Source: Bacteroidales bacterium Bact_23 (GTDB lineage Bacteria; Bacteroidota; Bacteroidia; Bacteroidales; Lentimicrobiaceae). Taken from it: a DNA stretch of 17,616 nucleotides. The translations under genes and the position numbers were made by a program. How positions within the stretch are numbered: the stretch's first letter is position 1; each line of letters begins with the position of its first letter. The notes beneath the pieces were generated by a model, which was not told the DNA's origin, ran no database searches, and saw only the letters and a list, made by a program, of their open reading frames with translations. Shown here piece by piece: positions 9,141-17,500 of this stretch. The DNA lies in NCBI GenBank assembly GCA_001603685.1, contig LUZO01000046.1, positions 1 through 17,616 of the forward strand, given 5' to 3'.

Positions 9141-10862
9141 TTATTTATAGGCCACTACATTCCCGTTCGCAGTCAGTTTTCCGCCTTCTGCTTTCAGTTT
9201 TGAACCGGCCGGAAGTTCAACCAGCAACACTGCCTCTCCGGCCGGAATCTGAATGGTTCCCTTATCTGAAACCTGTTTTGCCAGATATCTTTTTGAAACG
9301 ACATCAAACAGGTCGCTCCTGCTGCCGGCGGTATAACTGATGGTTTTCTCCTCAGGATAGGGATTGTAGATCAGATAAACGGGATACGGATTTGTGGCGT
9401 AGAAATCGGTAATGTTGCAATCGAGCATCAGGATGCCTTCCACATCCGTTGTGCGGACGATGGCGCCAAACACCCCGGCAATGGAGGTGCTGTAGAGGCT
9501 GAACATTGACTCCTCCGGCTGCCCTTCCACCCATTTCGGGCCATCGCCGATTGCCACCGGGCTGACACCAACCAGGGCAGGATTATTCAGGTCGTCGGCC
9601 TTTCTGAAACCTTCGTAACCGATAATGCCGTTGGTAATTCCCTTTTTGGCCGGCAACCACTGGTGCGCGTCGTCAATCTGGTCGGGATAAAAGAAACGGG
9701 AGGCGTTTACGGCATTCAGCATATAGCGTCCGATTGTCCGGGCATACTGCGGTTCATATTTAACCATGGGAACCAGCGGCCAGGCCATTGCTACCGTGTT
9801 CATAAAGAATCCGTAGCCACCGCCGTCGGTAATACTTCCCTGCATTCCCGAAACATCGTAATCGCCCCATTTGTCGGCAATTACTCCCCAGCCGTAACGG
9901 CCGTCCTTCGACTGGCAACCGTCAAAAGTGTGGTTCAGAAGTTTGGTAACATCGTAGGCTGTTCCCTCTTCGGCATTGAGGCGGGCGGCAATGTAAGCAC
10001 CAAACGGCTCCAGTATCTCGTAAAACCGGCTCTCCTTTTGGCTTACCAGCACCTCTGTAGCACTCTTTGCGCCTTTCAGGTAGCGCTCATCACCAAACTT
10101 TTTGTAGGCTGAATAAAGCACATAGGCATGCCCGCCGGCCGCATCCTGCTGCCAGGGAATATGGTTGCGCATCCCTTTCATTTGGGAATAATCGAAATAG
10201 GAATAGTCGTAGTTTCCATTCAGAACCGAATCGGCTTTGTAAAACTGCTCGGCAACGGTGTACTGGATGTTTGCAGTGTTTTCAACATGTGGAAACAGGG
10301 CGGCCACTCCGTAGAAAAGCACATTGGGATAGACATCGTACCACCAGTCGCGGCCGTAACCGCCGCCCTGCATGGCAACTTCAGGGTTGGTGTTGTTCAT
10401 GACGATGTTCCAGCCATTGTCGCTGTTGAAATAATTCTGCGACATCTTTACAAAATTGTAGCCATGCTGACTGGATTTGTCAATTCCTAACAAACCGGCG
10501 CCAAGCAGGGAGTTCAGCGAGGTGAGCGCCTCATGGAATTCGCCGTTGTTTTTGCCGGGCTGCTGGCGGACATCGCCAATTACGGTATAAAGTCCGAAAG
10601 TTACCTGGTCAATGTTGCGGCGGGCGCTGTCGAGCCAGATGTAAGGGGCATAGGGCGTGGTGCTGCTGAAGTCAAACACGAGGCTGTCGAATTGCAGCGC
10701 TTTCTGCCGCCAGTCGATGATTTTCAAGGGTGCAGGCAGCTCCGGCATCTGCTCAATCCGCGGAATAACGGTCTGCGAAACCGGTGTGCCGATATCCCCG
10801 GTACAGGATACAAAACTGACTGCCATCAGCCCAAGCACGGAAAGAAATATCTTATTTTTCAT
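9141..10862 (-). CDS. Lipoprotein of unrecognised family, probable alpha/alpha-barrel glycan-active enzyme
   Basis: 573-residue lipoprotein (signal peptide KIFLSVLGLMAVSFVSC, Cys20). I do not recognise the family. Repeated helical pairs such as GGHAYVLYSAYKKFGDERYLKGAKSATEVL (split here: GGHAYVLYSAYKKFG, then DERYLKGAKSATEVL; 243-272) recall six-hairpin glycosidases and lyases. Residues about 475-573 look like a beta-sandwich (NITDFYATNPYPVYLIYNPY, TIQIPAGEAVLLVEL). Blocks shared with the T9SS protein at 97-3213 are RIEQMP (35-40), DKSSQHG (128-134), DWWYD (172-176), EGTAY (299-303), DYDVSG (334-339), TDGG (345-348) and NASRFFY (386-392). Conserved acids in DWWYD, EGT and DYDVSG are the candidate catalytic residues. 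No GH76, GH92, GH125 or GH88 signature was seen. Cys20 is followed by TGD rather than a strongly acidic run, so a periplasm-facing location is more likely than the surface. The start overlaps the MFS stop (ATGATGAAAAATAA), implying translational coupling; ATGs at 10865 and 10874 are alternatives. Confidence 0.8.
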   Translation of the reverse strand: MKNKIFLSVLGLMAVSFVSCTGDIGTPVSQTVIPRIEQMPELPAPLKIIDWRQKALQFDSLVFDFSSTTPYAPYIWLDSARRNIDQVTFGLYTVIGDVRQQPGKNNGEFHEALTSLNSLLGAGLLGIDKSSQHGYNFVKMSQNYFNSDNGWNIVMNNTNPEVAMQGGGYGRDWWYDVYPNVLFYGVAALFPHVENTANIQYTVAEQFYKADSVLNGNYDYSYFDYSQMKGMRNHIPWQQDAAGGHAYVLYSAYKKFGDERYLKGAKSATEVLVSQKESRFYEILEPFGAYIAARLNAEEGTAYDVTKLLNHTFDGCQSKDGRYGWGVIADKWGDYDVSGMQGSITDGGGYGFFMNTVAMAWPLVPMVKYEPQYARTIGRYMLNAVNASRFFYPDQIDDAHQWLPAKKGITNGIIGYEGFRKADDLNNPALVGVSPVAIGDGPKWVEGQPEESMFSLYSTSIAGVFGAIVRTTDVEGILMLDCNITDFYATNPYPVYLIYNPYPEEKTISYTAGSRSDLFDVVSKRYLAKQVSDKGTIQIPAGEAVLLVELPAGSKLKAEGGKLTANGNVVAYK

Positions 10863-12111
10863 CATTTTCAGCATAGGATTCTTTGATTATGTTTTTTGCC
10901 AGGGGAATGCTCAGCATCTGCAGAGCCGCCACAATTATCAACGCATAGCGCAAGGCGAAGGTTTCCGAAACAGCGTAAGCCAGAAAGATAAAAAGGCCAA
11001 GTCCAGCAACCCTTCCGGCGTACAGCCCGAACTCATGATTCAGGATATAGGCGTAGTTATTCCGTTTCTCCCTTACCGACACCACATCAATTACCTTCAG
11101 CATAATGGGATAGTATGCCAGGTCGTGAAGCGGCTGGAAAAACACTTTGCAGAGCACGAATACCATCACACCGAACATCGAAAGTTCGATCCCGTTCACA
11201 ATGGTTCCGATAAGGAAAAGGGTAATTCCGAAACCGAAAACCACAATTCTGTGCTTGGGTTTGGTAAATCGGCCGAGCAGGTATATCAGAATGGCCGTCA
11301 GCCCGCCGCTTATGCCCTGAATCAGGCCGAGCGATCCCTCCTGCCCCACATATTTCATAATGAGCATGGCGGGTGCGGTTACCAGAAACCCCTGAACCAG
11401 CCCTTTCAGCGCTGCCAGCAGAATCTGCTTGTTCCAGAGCCTGTCGAAGCGGAAAAAGAGGAACTCTTTCTGTTCAGGATTGTCGAAATTTCCACGCGAC
11501 AACGAATAAGTGGCCAGTACGGTAATCAGGAAGACAATCAGGGTAACTACCCGGTAGCCTTTGTAAACATCAAAGGTTATGCCCATAATTACCATTCCGT
11601 CGATGGAGGCAAGCAGAGCCCCGATAATCAGCGGTATGGCAATGTTCGACACCGTAAAAAAGAACGACTCCAGTCCGAAGAAGTAGTTGCGGTTCTCATC
11701 CTGCGTTGAGGTGAGGGTCATCATGTAGCGGTTTGTCCAGAAAAAGCCTGAAGCCGCACCAATCAGGGTTCCGGCGACAATCAGTCCGGACAGGGCAATG
11801 CCTTTCACAAACATCATCCCGGCCATGGCAATTCCGCTCAGCAGAATTCCAAAACTGTAGAGATGAGCCACCTTGAAATGCTTTAGCAGAAAACCGTTTG
11901 CAAACGAGGTAATGATGATGCCGGTGTACATAGCTACCTGGAAGATGGCCACAAAGCTTGTATCATTGAAAAAGCGCATGATGTAAGCCGCCATGAATAT
12001 TTCCACAACGGGCAGTACCATTGAATACAACATGTTGGTAATCAACAGCACCCGCATGTTATGCGGCATGGACAGGAAGTATTTGTATTCGGCTGTCAGC
12101 TTATTTTTCAT
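10852..12111 (-). CDS. MFS transporter, probable inner-membrane oligosaccharide importer
   Basis: 419-residue polytopic membrane protein with about 12 predicted hydrophobic segments in two halves separated by a polar stretch near residues 200-225 (SLSRGNFDNPEQKEF). The start of the second half (RFDRLWNKQILLAALKGLVQG) and the motif FFWTNRYMMTLTSTQDENRN resemble MFS proteins that accompany glycan-use genes in Bacteroidota, and to my knowledge Firmicutes. The likely role is moving di- or oligosaccharides from periplasm to cytoplasm for the GH130 enzyme encoded just upstream (11-bp gap). Its stop codon lies inside the start region of the following lipoprotein gene. The pairing of MFS and GH130 is a known arrangement in mannoside-using loci; the exact sugar is inferred. 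The start at 12111 is the only sensible ATG, giving a short cytoplasmic N-terminus (MKNKLTAEYKYFLSMPHNMR). Confidence 0.9.
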   Translation of the reverse strand: MKNKLTAEYKYFLSMPHNMRVLLITNMLYSMVLPVVEIFMAAYIMRFFNDTSFVAIFQVAMYTGIIITSFANGFLLKHFKVAHLYSFGILLSGIAMAGMMFVKGIALSGLIVAGTLIGAASGFFWTNRYMMTLTSTQDENRNYFFGLESFFFTVSNIAIPLIIGALLASIDGMVIMGITFDVYKGYRVVTLIVFLITVLATYSLSRGNFDNPEQKEFLFFRFDRLWNKQILLAALKGLVQGFLVTAPAMLIMKYVGQEGSLGLIQGISGGLTAILIYLLGRFTKPKHRIVVFGFGITLFLIGTIVNGIELSMFGVMVFVLCKVFFQPLHDLAYYPIMLKVIDVVSVREKRNNYAYILNHEFGLYAGRVAGLGLFIFLAYAVSETFALRYALIIVAALQMLSIPLAKNIIKESYAENDEK

Positions 12112-12122
12112 AGCGCTGCGGT

Positions 12123-13166
12123 TTAAATCAGGGTAGAGAGAATTTCGGAAACTGAGAGGGTGGCTCCGCAGATTACTTCATCGCTGGCACCGTAGTACAT
12201 GTGAATGGTATCGCCGTCAACATAGTGACCGTTGGTGAAGACCACATTTCCGAAAAATCCGGTCTGTTCGTATGGCTGGATAGGCTCCATAATCGGTTCG
12301 GTACTGCGTGCCAGCACTTTTGTGGGATCGTTGATGTCGAGCAGCAAGGCGCCCAGGCAGTAGCGATGCTCCTTATTAGCGCCGTGATAAATCTCAAGCC
12401 ACCCCTTTTCGGTACGGATGGGGGCGGCGCCGGCGCCAACACGGGCTGAATCCCACATTCCGGGGCGCGAAGTGGCTATACATTTGTGTTTTCCCCAATG
12501 AACCATATCGGGCGATTCTGCCACCCAGATGTAGTTGCCGCCCAGTTCGGGGCTGCTGGGGCGGTGAAGCGCATAGTACTTTCCGTTTATTTTTTCTTCG
12601 AAAATGGCGCAATCCTTATTGTGAGGAGGAAAAATCATCCCCTTGCGGTCGAAGTTTTTCCAGTCGCGGGTGCAAATCAGTCCGACTCCAACGCCAAACT
12701 CTGAAACTTCGGTAAAGGTGAGGCTGAAGCCATCATCCATTGTAGCTACACGGCAATCTTCAATGCCGAAGGTCTCCAGCTCTCCCTTCCCGAAAATCGG
12801 AGGATATCCCTCCGGTTCATAAAAGTTGATTCCGTCGTCGCTGCATACAAGTCGCAAATAGCTGAGTGTAGTAAGATAATCCTTCTTTTTATAATTGATT
12901 ACCCGTGGATCGGAAGCGTCGAGATCGGGATCATTTTTATCGAAACTCAGGATTTCAATCTCTCCTTTACTGTTGTACACCGGAAAACTGATTTTCCCCT
13001 CAATCTGTGCAGGCCTTTCAGCCACGCGCAGCAAAAGCCACACTTTTCCGTCGTAGCGGAAAACGCCGGGGTTCAGCAAACAGGTAATCTCCATGCCTTT
13101 GATGCCTGGCTCAAGATCGGCTGGGCGAAGCAGCGGGTTCTGGGGGAATCGTTTTGCAATGTCCAT
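12123..13166 (-). CDS. GH130-family beta-mannoside phosphorylase or mannosidase-like enzyme
   Basis: 347-residue cytoplasmic enzyme (no signal peptide) of family GH130, five-bladed beta-propellers that cleave beta-mannosides, most by phosphorolysis to mannose 1-phosphate and some by hydrolysis. Visible family features: LLNPGVFRYDGKVWLLLRVAER (split: LLNPGVFRYDG, KVWLLLRVAER; 30-51), GIEDCRV (134-140, Asp137 in the usual EDPR position), FTEVSEFGVGVGLICTRDW (151-169), PPHNKDCAIFEEKINGKYYA (180-199), LHRP (200-203), WVAESPDMVHWG (214-225), VGAGAAPIRTEKGWLEIYHG (243-262) and the C-terminal MYYGASDE. Basic residues Arg139, Arg167, Lys184 and His201-Arg202 lie in blocks where phosphorylases of the family hold phosphate, which favours phosphorolysis; this is inference. 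EDCR in place of EDPR is a small deviation. The frame opens with a TTG at 13244, but the ATG at 13166 (MDIAKRFPQNPLLRP) fits family N-termini. It is the first gene of the operon, 11 bp before the MFS gene. Subfamily and linkage cannot be fixed by eye. Confidence 0.92.
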   Translation of the reverse strand: MDIAKRFPQNPLLRPADLEPGIKGMEITCLLNPGVFRYDGKVWLLLRVAERPAQIEGKISFPVYNSKGEIEILSFDKNDPDLDASDPRVINYKKKDYLTTLSYLRLVCSDDGINFYEPEGYPPIFGKGELETFGIEDCRVATMDDGFSLTFTEVSEFGVGVGLICTRDWKNFDRKGMIFPPHNKDCAIFEEKINGKYYALHRPSSPELGGNYIWVAESPDMVHWGKHKCIATSRPGMWDSARVGAGAAPIRTEKGWLEIYHGANKEHRYCLGALLLDINDPTKVLARSTEPIMEPIQPYEQTGFFGNVVFTNGHYVDGDTIHMYYGASDEVICGATLSVSEILSTLI

Positions 13167-13260
13167 ATTAATAAGGTGTTTAATGCTTGAATCTTTTGTT
13201 TTGAGAGTTCCCGGATTTACATTTTCAAAAACACTGTAAACCAATTGGAATCAACACTCC

Positions 13261-13268
13261 CAAAATTA
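13261..13268 (-). promoter_or_regulatory. Candidate -7 element of the PUL operon promoter
   Basis: The minus strand reads TAATTTTG, a full match to the Bacteroidota -7 consensus TAnnTTTG. Transcription would start near 13254, leaving a leader of about 88 nt before the GH130 ATG at 13166. No TTTG-like -33 box occurs at the right distance. The place it should occupy (about 13287-13292) instead abuts the direct repeats at 13290-13325, which is what an activator-dependent promoter would look like. Confidence 0.6.
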
Positions 13269-13289
13269 CAATCGTTTGCGGAAAATGGC

Positions 13290-13325
13290 GTCCGGCGGAG
13301 TCCGTATCTTGTCCGGCGGAGTCCG
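13290..13325. repeat. Two perfect 15-bp direct repeats, 21-bp period: probable HTCS operator
   Basis: GTCCGGCGGAGTCCG occurs at 13290-13304 and again at 13311-13325 (plus strand) with a 6-bp spacer TATCTT. The period of 21 bp is two helical turns. Each copy contains the half-site GTCCG twice, so GTCCG starts at 13290, 13300, 13311 and 13321, spaced 10, 11 and 10 bp: four sites on one face of the helix. A fifth isolated GTCCG is at 13414. AraC-type DNA-binding domains, such as the one ending the HTCS encoded next door, bind direct repeats. The position just upstream of the -7 box fits activation of the GH130-led operon. Confidence 0.65.
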
Positions 13326-13425
13326 GAAAACACAGATTTTTAAACTTTTATGGGAAGTAATGGCAAAAAAGGTATCCTGAAGGGAAATTTCTGAAGCCGG
13401 AACGATGAATTCTGTCCGGAAGCTT

Positions 13426-16400
13426 TTAGTTCTGTTTTGCCTCACCTGCCCTCTGCCGGTATTCTGAGGGGGAGCACTTATAACTTTTGCTGAAGAGGTC
13501 GTAAAAGTGCGTACGGCTGGCAAAACCTGTCTGATCGATGATTTCGCTTACCGTAAGCTGGGTTGAGAGCAGCAGGGTGGCGGCTTTGCTCAGCCTCCGC
13601 TGGTTGATCATGCCGTGCGGGGTGGTTCCCAGCACGGATTTGGTCTTTTCGTAGAGCGATGAGCGACTGATGGCCAGGCGGTCACACAGCTTGTCGGCCG
13701 AAAGCGTCTCATCATCAATGTTTTCGTCAATAAAATCGAGCATCTTCTGAAAAAACGGGTCGGGCAGTTCCTTGATCATAGCCAGGCTATCTTCACTGCC
13801 GGCAAAGCGGTTCCGGATGGCCTGCCTCATCTCCAGCAGCTTCTCAATCCTGACGCGCAGATGCCCGGGATGGAACGGCTTGGGAATATATGAATCGGCT
13901 CCGGCTTTCAGTCCGGCAATGCGGTCTTCGATCTCGGCTTTAGCCGTAAGCAGAATCAGCGGCAGATGGCTGGTATCGAAGTTGTCGCGGAGGCTGCGGC
14001 ACAGCTCAATTCCGTCCATTTCGGGCATCATCACATCCGAAACGATCAGATCGGGCTTATGTACGATGGTTTTCTCCAGCGCCTCCTTTCCGTTTACGGC
14101 AAAAACAAGGTTGTATGAGTCGCTCAGAAAATCCCTGAGCAGCGAGAGGATTTCGGGATCGTCATCGGCCACCAGCAGCAGCGGGCGGCCCTCAGCCGGC
14201 ACACGGTCGGCAGGAACGCTTGTATTAACGGTGTCTTCAAAATACCACAAGGTATTCTGAAGTTCAATGGTTTTTTCGGAAGTGTCCGCAGCGCTCACTT
14301 TGTGAACATCCGGAAAGGTGCAGGTAAAACTGGTGCCTTTGCCCGGCCGGCTTTCCACGCTGATGCTGCCTTTCAGCAACTCCACCAGGCCTTTGGTTAC
14401 CGCAAGGCCGAGACCGCTGGAACGATATCCGGGGAAACTCTTCCGCTTTCTTGCCGATGACACCCCAAAAGGATCGAATAGTCTGGAGAGCAAATCCTGC
14501 TCAATGCCAATGCCGGTATCCTCAACCGAAACAACCATCCGGCCTTCATCCCGCAATATCCTTACCACCACACTGCCTTGCTCCACATTGTATTTTATGG
14601 CGTTGGAAACCAGATTGGTAACTATTCTCTGAAATTTGTCGGCATCGGTATTAAAGGTGAACGGCGTATCGCAGCCCTCCACCCGGCAGCTGATTCCCCG
14701 CTGCGTAGCCAGCAGTTCAAGGTCGGATACCACTTCGCGGATGAGGCTGCACGGATCCGATTCCTGAATATAAAGCGGCTCCTTCCCTTTTTCCAATTTA
14801 CGGAACTGCATGATCTCGAGAACCAGTTTCTGCAGGCGCAGGCTGTTATTGTACACGCTCAGCAGACGCGGATTTTCGGTAGTCAGCTTTTTATCCTCAA
14901 TCAGGGTGTGAATGTGCGAGGTAATCAAGGTGAGCGGTGTTCGGAACTCATGTGCCAGATTGGTAAAGAACTCTATTTTATAACTCTGCATCTCCTTCTC
15001 CTGATTGATCCGCATCTCCTGAAGTTCTGCCTCCTTGCGGCGGGCTTCGCGTCGGCGATAGGCAGTAAATATCAGTATCTGAATCAGCAGGAACAGCACA
15101 ATATATCCGGCAATGGCTTTGCCGGTACGCCAGAATGGCAGCTTTACGGTAATCCTGATCTCTCTGGCCACATCCGACCATACGCCGTTTTCGTCGCTGA
15201 CCCGCAACTGAAGCGTGTAGTTACCGGCCTCCAGATTCGAAAAGGAAACGGGCTGGTCCGGTGGCAGTATCGTCCAGTTATCTGAAAAATTCAGCAAACG
15301 GTACGAAATCCGGTGCCGCTCACGCCCCCAGAATGCCAGCGGTGAAACGCTGAATGCGAAGGAGTTCTGGCTGAATTTCAGTTCCAGGTCATTCTGCAGA
15401 TTGATTCTGCGGCTCAGCACACTGCCTTCGCCCTGCACCACCGGGATATTCCTGATCAGCAGCTGATTTACGGCTATGGGGGGAAAGTAGGATGAGAAGC
15501 GGATTTCGCCGGTTTGAACAATATCAACGCCCATGGTGCCGCCAACAAACAGTTTTCCGCTGTTCTTATCAAAATAAGAAGCGCCGTCGCTGTATTCAAA
15601 GTTGATAAGTCCGTCGTTTACATTAAAACTCTGCACACTCCGTCGGCTGCTATCAATCAATGAAAGGCCCGTATTGGTGGTAACCCACAGATTATCAGAC
15701 AAATCCCCGCGGATGGTATGGATGCTTGCATTTGGCAATCCGCTTTGTTCATCAATTCCGGTCAGGCACTCCGGACTGCCGGAATCCGGCAACAGGCAGA
15801 ACAAACCGCTGCTGCTGCCCGCCCAGACTGTCCCCCTGAAATCGGTGTAAAGCGACAGGATATCGTCGTTCCGGATGATTCCGGGATGTGTTTCGGAAGT
15901 GTAACGGGCGGTTACCCTTTTCGTTATGGTGTTATAACGATACACTCCAAACCCGCGGGTACCAATCCAGATAACTCCGGGTTTCCCCTCAGTAAGTGCA
16001 TAAACGATCTGCTTCTGTTGTCCGGGATTCAGCGTATCGTCCAAAATAAGCTGGCGACAACTCAATGGTTTTCCGTCGGCTCCGGTTTCAATCATAACCA
16101 CCCCATATCCGCTGGTTCCCAAATAGATATTGCCATCGCTGTCTTCCAGTATCCGGTAAACGGAAGCAAAACTGAGCGGCGAACCGTCCTGAAAATCGCG
16201 CGGGAAGTTCCGGATGCTACGGTAATCGGGCGAAAGAATATCTATTCCGTTTCCGTCGGTACCAACCAGAATGGAGCCATCGGCCCGCTCCAGAAACGAC
16301 AAAACCGAATTGTTGCTCAGCCCCTCTTTTACCGAAATCTGTCTGATTCGCTTTCCGGAGGCATCAAAAATATCAATGCCGCCGCCCTTGGTGCCGACCA

Positions 16401-17481
16401 TCATATCGTTCCGCCGGTTGACCAGAATGCTGCGCACAATGGGATAGGAAAGCTGGGAAGAGGAGAGCGCCGTGGCCGGAAATCTGGTCAGTTTCATGGT
16501 AAATGCGCCGTTCCCGTCGGTTCCTGCCCACAAAATACCCGGTTCGGTATGGTAAATGCACAGAATTCGGGTGGCAACCCCGCTGCCCGGGAGCAATCCT
16601 TCAGGCGAACCGGTAAAATTTCCGGTTCTGAGGTTATAGCTGAGAATCCTTCCCTTTTCGGTTCCTACCCATAACATTCCCTCTTCAGGCGAAGCATACA
16701 GGCTGGTAATGATATCGTCGGGCATGGAAATCCGGTGATAACCTCCCGTTTCCGGATTGGCGGCAAAGGCGGGGCCCGAACGCTGGGTAACAAACAACAG
16801 GGAACGGCCCCCTACCTCCTGCATGGATGAAGCGGCCAGTGCGCTTTCCAATGGAAGATGCATTAGTGAAACCAACCGCCTGCCCTCAAGTTTAAGGAGA
16901 TCCCCATCCTGGGTTATGCAAAACAATTTCCCGCCCGAAATATGAACGCGCCTAACATTGACTGACAGCATTTCAGAGCCGGAATCCAGCGGCAGAGGTG
17001 CAAATTGTCCGGCGGTTTCGCTGAAAAGAAACAAACCGCGCCCAAAAACGGAGGTAACGGCACCATAACCGTCAGCAAAGGCGAATGAAATATCGGTTTC
17101 GTAGTTGATCTGCTCAGGCTCATCGGTAAAGAAAGCTGAAAACCGTCCGCTTTCATTGTTGTAACGAGCAATGCCTCTGTTGGTCAGCATCCAAACAATA
17201 CCCGATTCCGACGGATAAATCTCCCTGACTACATGGTTATGGATGCTGCCCGGCCCGCTTCCCGGCAGAAAGGTTTCAATGGTATGGCCGTCATAGCGGT
17301 TCAGGCCGTTCCAGGTGCCAAGCCAGATGTATCCTTCGGCATCCCGAACAATGGCATTCACCGCTCCGTTACTGAGCCCCTCTCGGCGCGAAATGGAATG
17401 CACCGTGGAGTGAACCTCAGCCCAGGCATCCGGAATCAGAAATGTGAGTAAAAGAATAAGAGTTGCTACAAACCGCTGCAT
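13426..17481 (-). CDS. Hybrid two-component system (HTCS) sensor-regulator of the PUL
   Basis: 1351-residue one-protein phosphorelay that should sense a periplasmic oligosaccharide and activate the neighbouring operon. Residues 1-21 are a signal peptide or first membrane segment (FVATLILLLTFLIPDAWA). Residues about 28-655 are repeated Reg_prop beta-propeller blades, e.g. GLSNGAVNAIVRDAEGYIWL and GLSNNSVLSFLERADGSILV, the sensor. About 690-768 is a Y_Y_Y domain (RISYRLLNFSDNWTILPP, LEAGNYTLQLRVSDENGVW). About 788-808 is a transmembrane helix (AGYIVLFLLIQILIFTAY). The kinase H-box is NLAHEFRTPLTLI with His844; ATPase boxes are NLVSNAIKYN, VEDTGIGI and GLGLAVTKGL. The receiver has LLVADDDPEIL, phosphoacceptor Asp1149 in IVSDVMMPEMDG, and KPFHP. 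The C-terminus, about 1260-1345, is an AraC-type HTH (TVSEIIDQTGFASRTHFYDL). All catalytic residues appear intact. The frame extends to an ATG at 17547, but the ATG at 17481 places the signal peptide correctly and lies downstream of a candidate promoter. Confidence 0.96.
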   Translation of the reverse strand: MQRFVATLILLLTFLIPDAWAEVHSTVHSISRREGLSNGAVNAIVRDAEGYIWLGTWNGLNRYDGHTIETFLPGSGPGSIHNHVVREIYPSESGIVWMLTNRGIARYNNESGRFSAFFTDEPEQINYETDISFAFADGYGAVTSVFGRGLFLFSETAGQFAPLPLDSGSEMLSVNVRRVHISGGKLFCITQDGDLLKLEGRRLVSLMHLPLESALAASSMQEVGGRSLLFVTQRSGPAFAANPETGGYHRISMPDDIITSLYASPEEGMLWVGTEKGRILSYNLRTGNFTGSPEGLLPGSGVATRILCIYHTEPGILWAGTDGNGAFTMKLTRFPATALSSSQLSYPIVRSILVNRRNDMMVGTKGGGIDIFDASGKRIRQISVKEGLSNNSVLSFLERADGSILVGTDGNGIDILSPDYRSIRNFPRDFQDGSPLSFASVYRILEDSDGNIYLGTSGYGVVMIETGADGKPLSCRQLILDDTLNPGQQKQIVYALTEGKPGVIWIGTRGFGVYRYNTITKRVTARYTSETHPGIIRNDDILSLYTDFRGTVWAGSSSGLFCLLPDSGSPECLTGIDEQSGLPNASIHTIRGDLSDNLWVTTNTGLSLIDSSRRSVQSFNVNDGLINFEYSDGASYFDKNSGKLFVGGTMGVDIVQTGEIRFSSYFPPIAVNQLLIRNIPVVQGEGSVLSRRINLQNDLELKFSQNSFAFSVSPLAFWGRERHRISYRLLNFSDNWTILPPDQPVSFSNLEAGNYTLQLRVSDENGVWSDVAREIRITVKLPFWRTGKAIAGYIVLFLLIQILIFTAYRRREARRKEAELQEMRINQEKEMQSYKIEFFTNLAHEFRTPLTLITSHIHTLIEDKKLTTENPRLLSVYNNSLRLQKLVLEIMQFRKLEKGKEPLYIQESDPCSLIREVVSDLELLATQRGISCRVEGCDTPFTFNTDADKFQRIVTNLVSNAIKYNVEQGSVVVRILRDEGRMVVSVEDTGIGIEQDLLSRLFDPFGVSSARKRKSFPGYRSSGLGLAVTKGLVELLKGSISVESRPGKGTSFTCTFPDVHKVSAADTSEKTIELQNTLWYFEDTVNTSVPADRVPAEGRPLLLVADDDPEILSLLRDFLSDSYNLVFAVNGKEALEKTIVHKPDLIVSDVMMPEMDGIELCRSLRDNFDTSHLPLILLTAKAEIEDRIAGLKAGADSYIPKPFHPGHLRVRIEKLLEMRQAIRNRFAGSEDSLAMIKELPDPFFQKMLDFIDENIDDETLSADKLCDRLAISRSSLYEKTKSVLGTTPHGMINQRRLSKAATLLLSTQLTVSEIIDQTGFASRTHFYDLFSKSYKCSPSEYRQRAGEAKQN

Positions 17482-17500
17482 ATTCCGGGAAAAATCGAAA

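Noticed and set aside
9141..10862. Assignment of the unrecognised lipoprotein to GH76, GH125 or GH92 because of the mannoside context
   Set aside because: I could not find the paired-Asp motif of GH76, nor recognisable GH125 or GH92 signature blocks; context alone is not enough for a family name.
10657..11709. Plus-strand open frame of 350 codons spanning the MFS and lipoprotein genes
   Set aside because: Antisense to two well-supported genes, with a low-complexity, His/Gln/Asn-rich translation typical of the complement of membrane-protein codons.
13167..13244. N-terminal extension of the GH130 enzyme starting at the TTG at 13244
   Set aside because: It would add 26 residues with no family counterpart, uses a rare start codon only about 10 nt from the predicted transcription start, and an ATG at 13166 fits the family N-terminus.
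13245..13425. Terminator for the HTCS gene in the intergenic region
   Set aside because: A T-run (CCTTTTTTGCC, minus strand near 13370) is present, but no stable stem precedes it; only short imperfect CCGGA/TCCGG pairing is visible.
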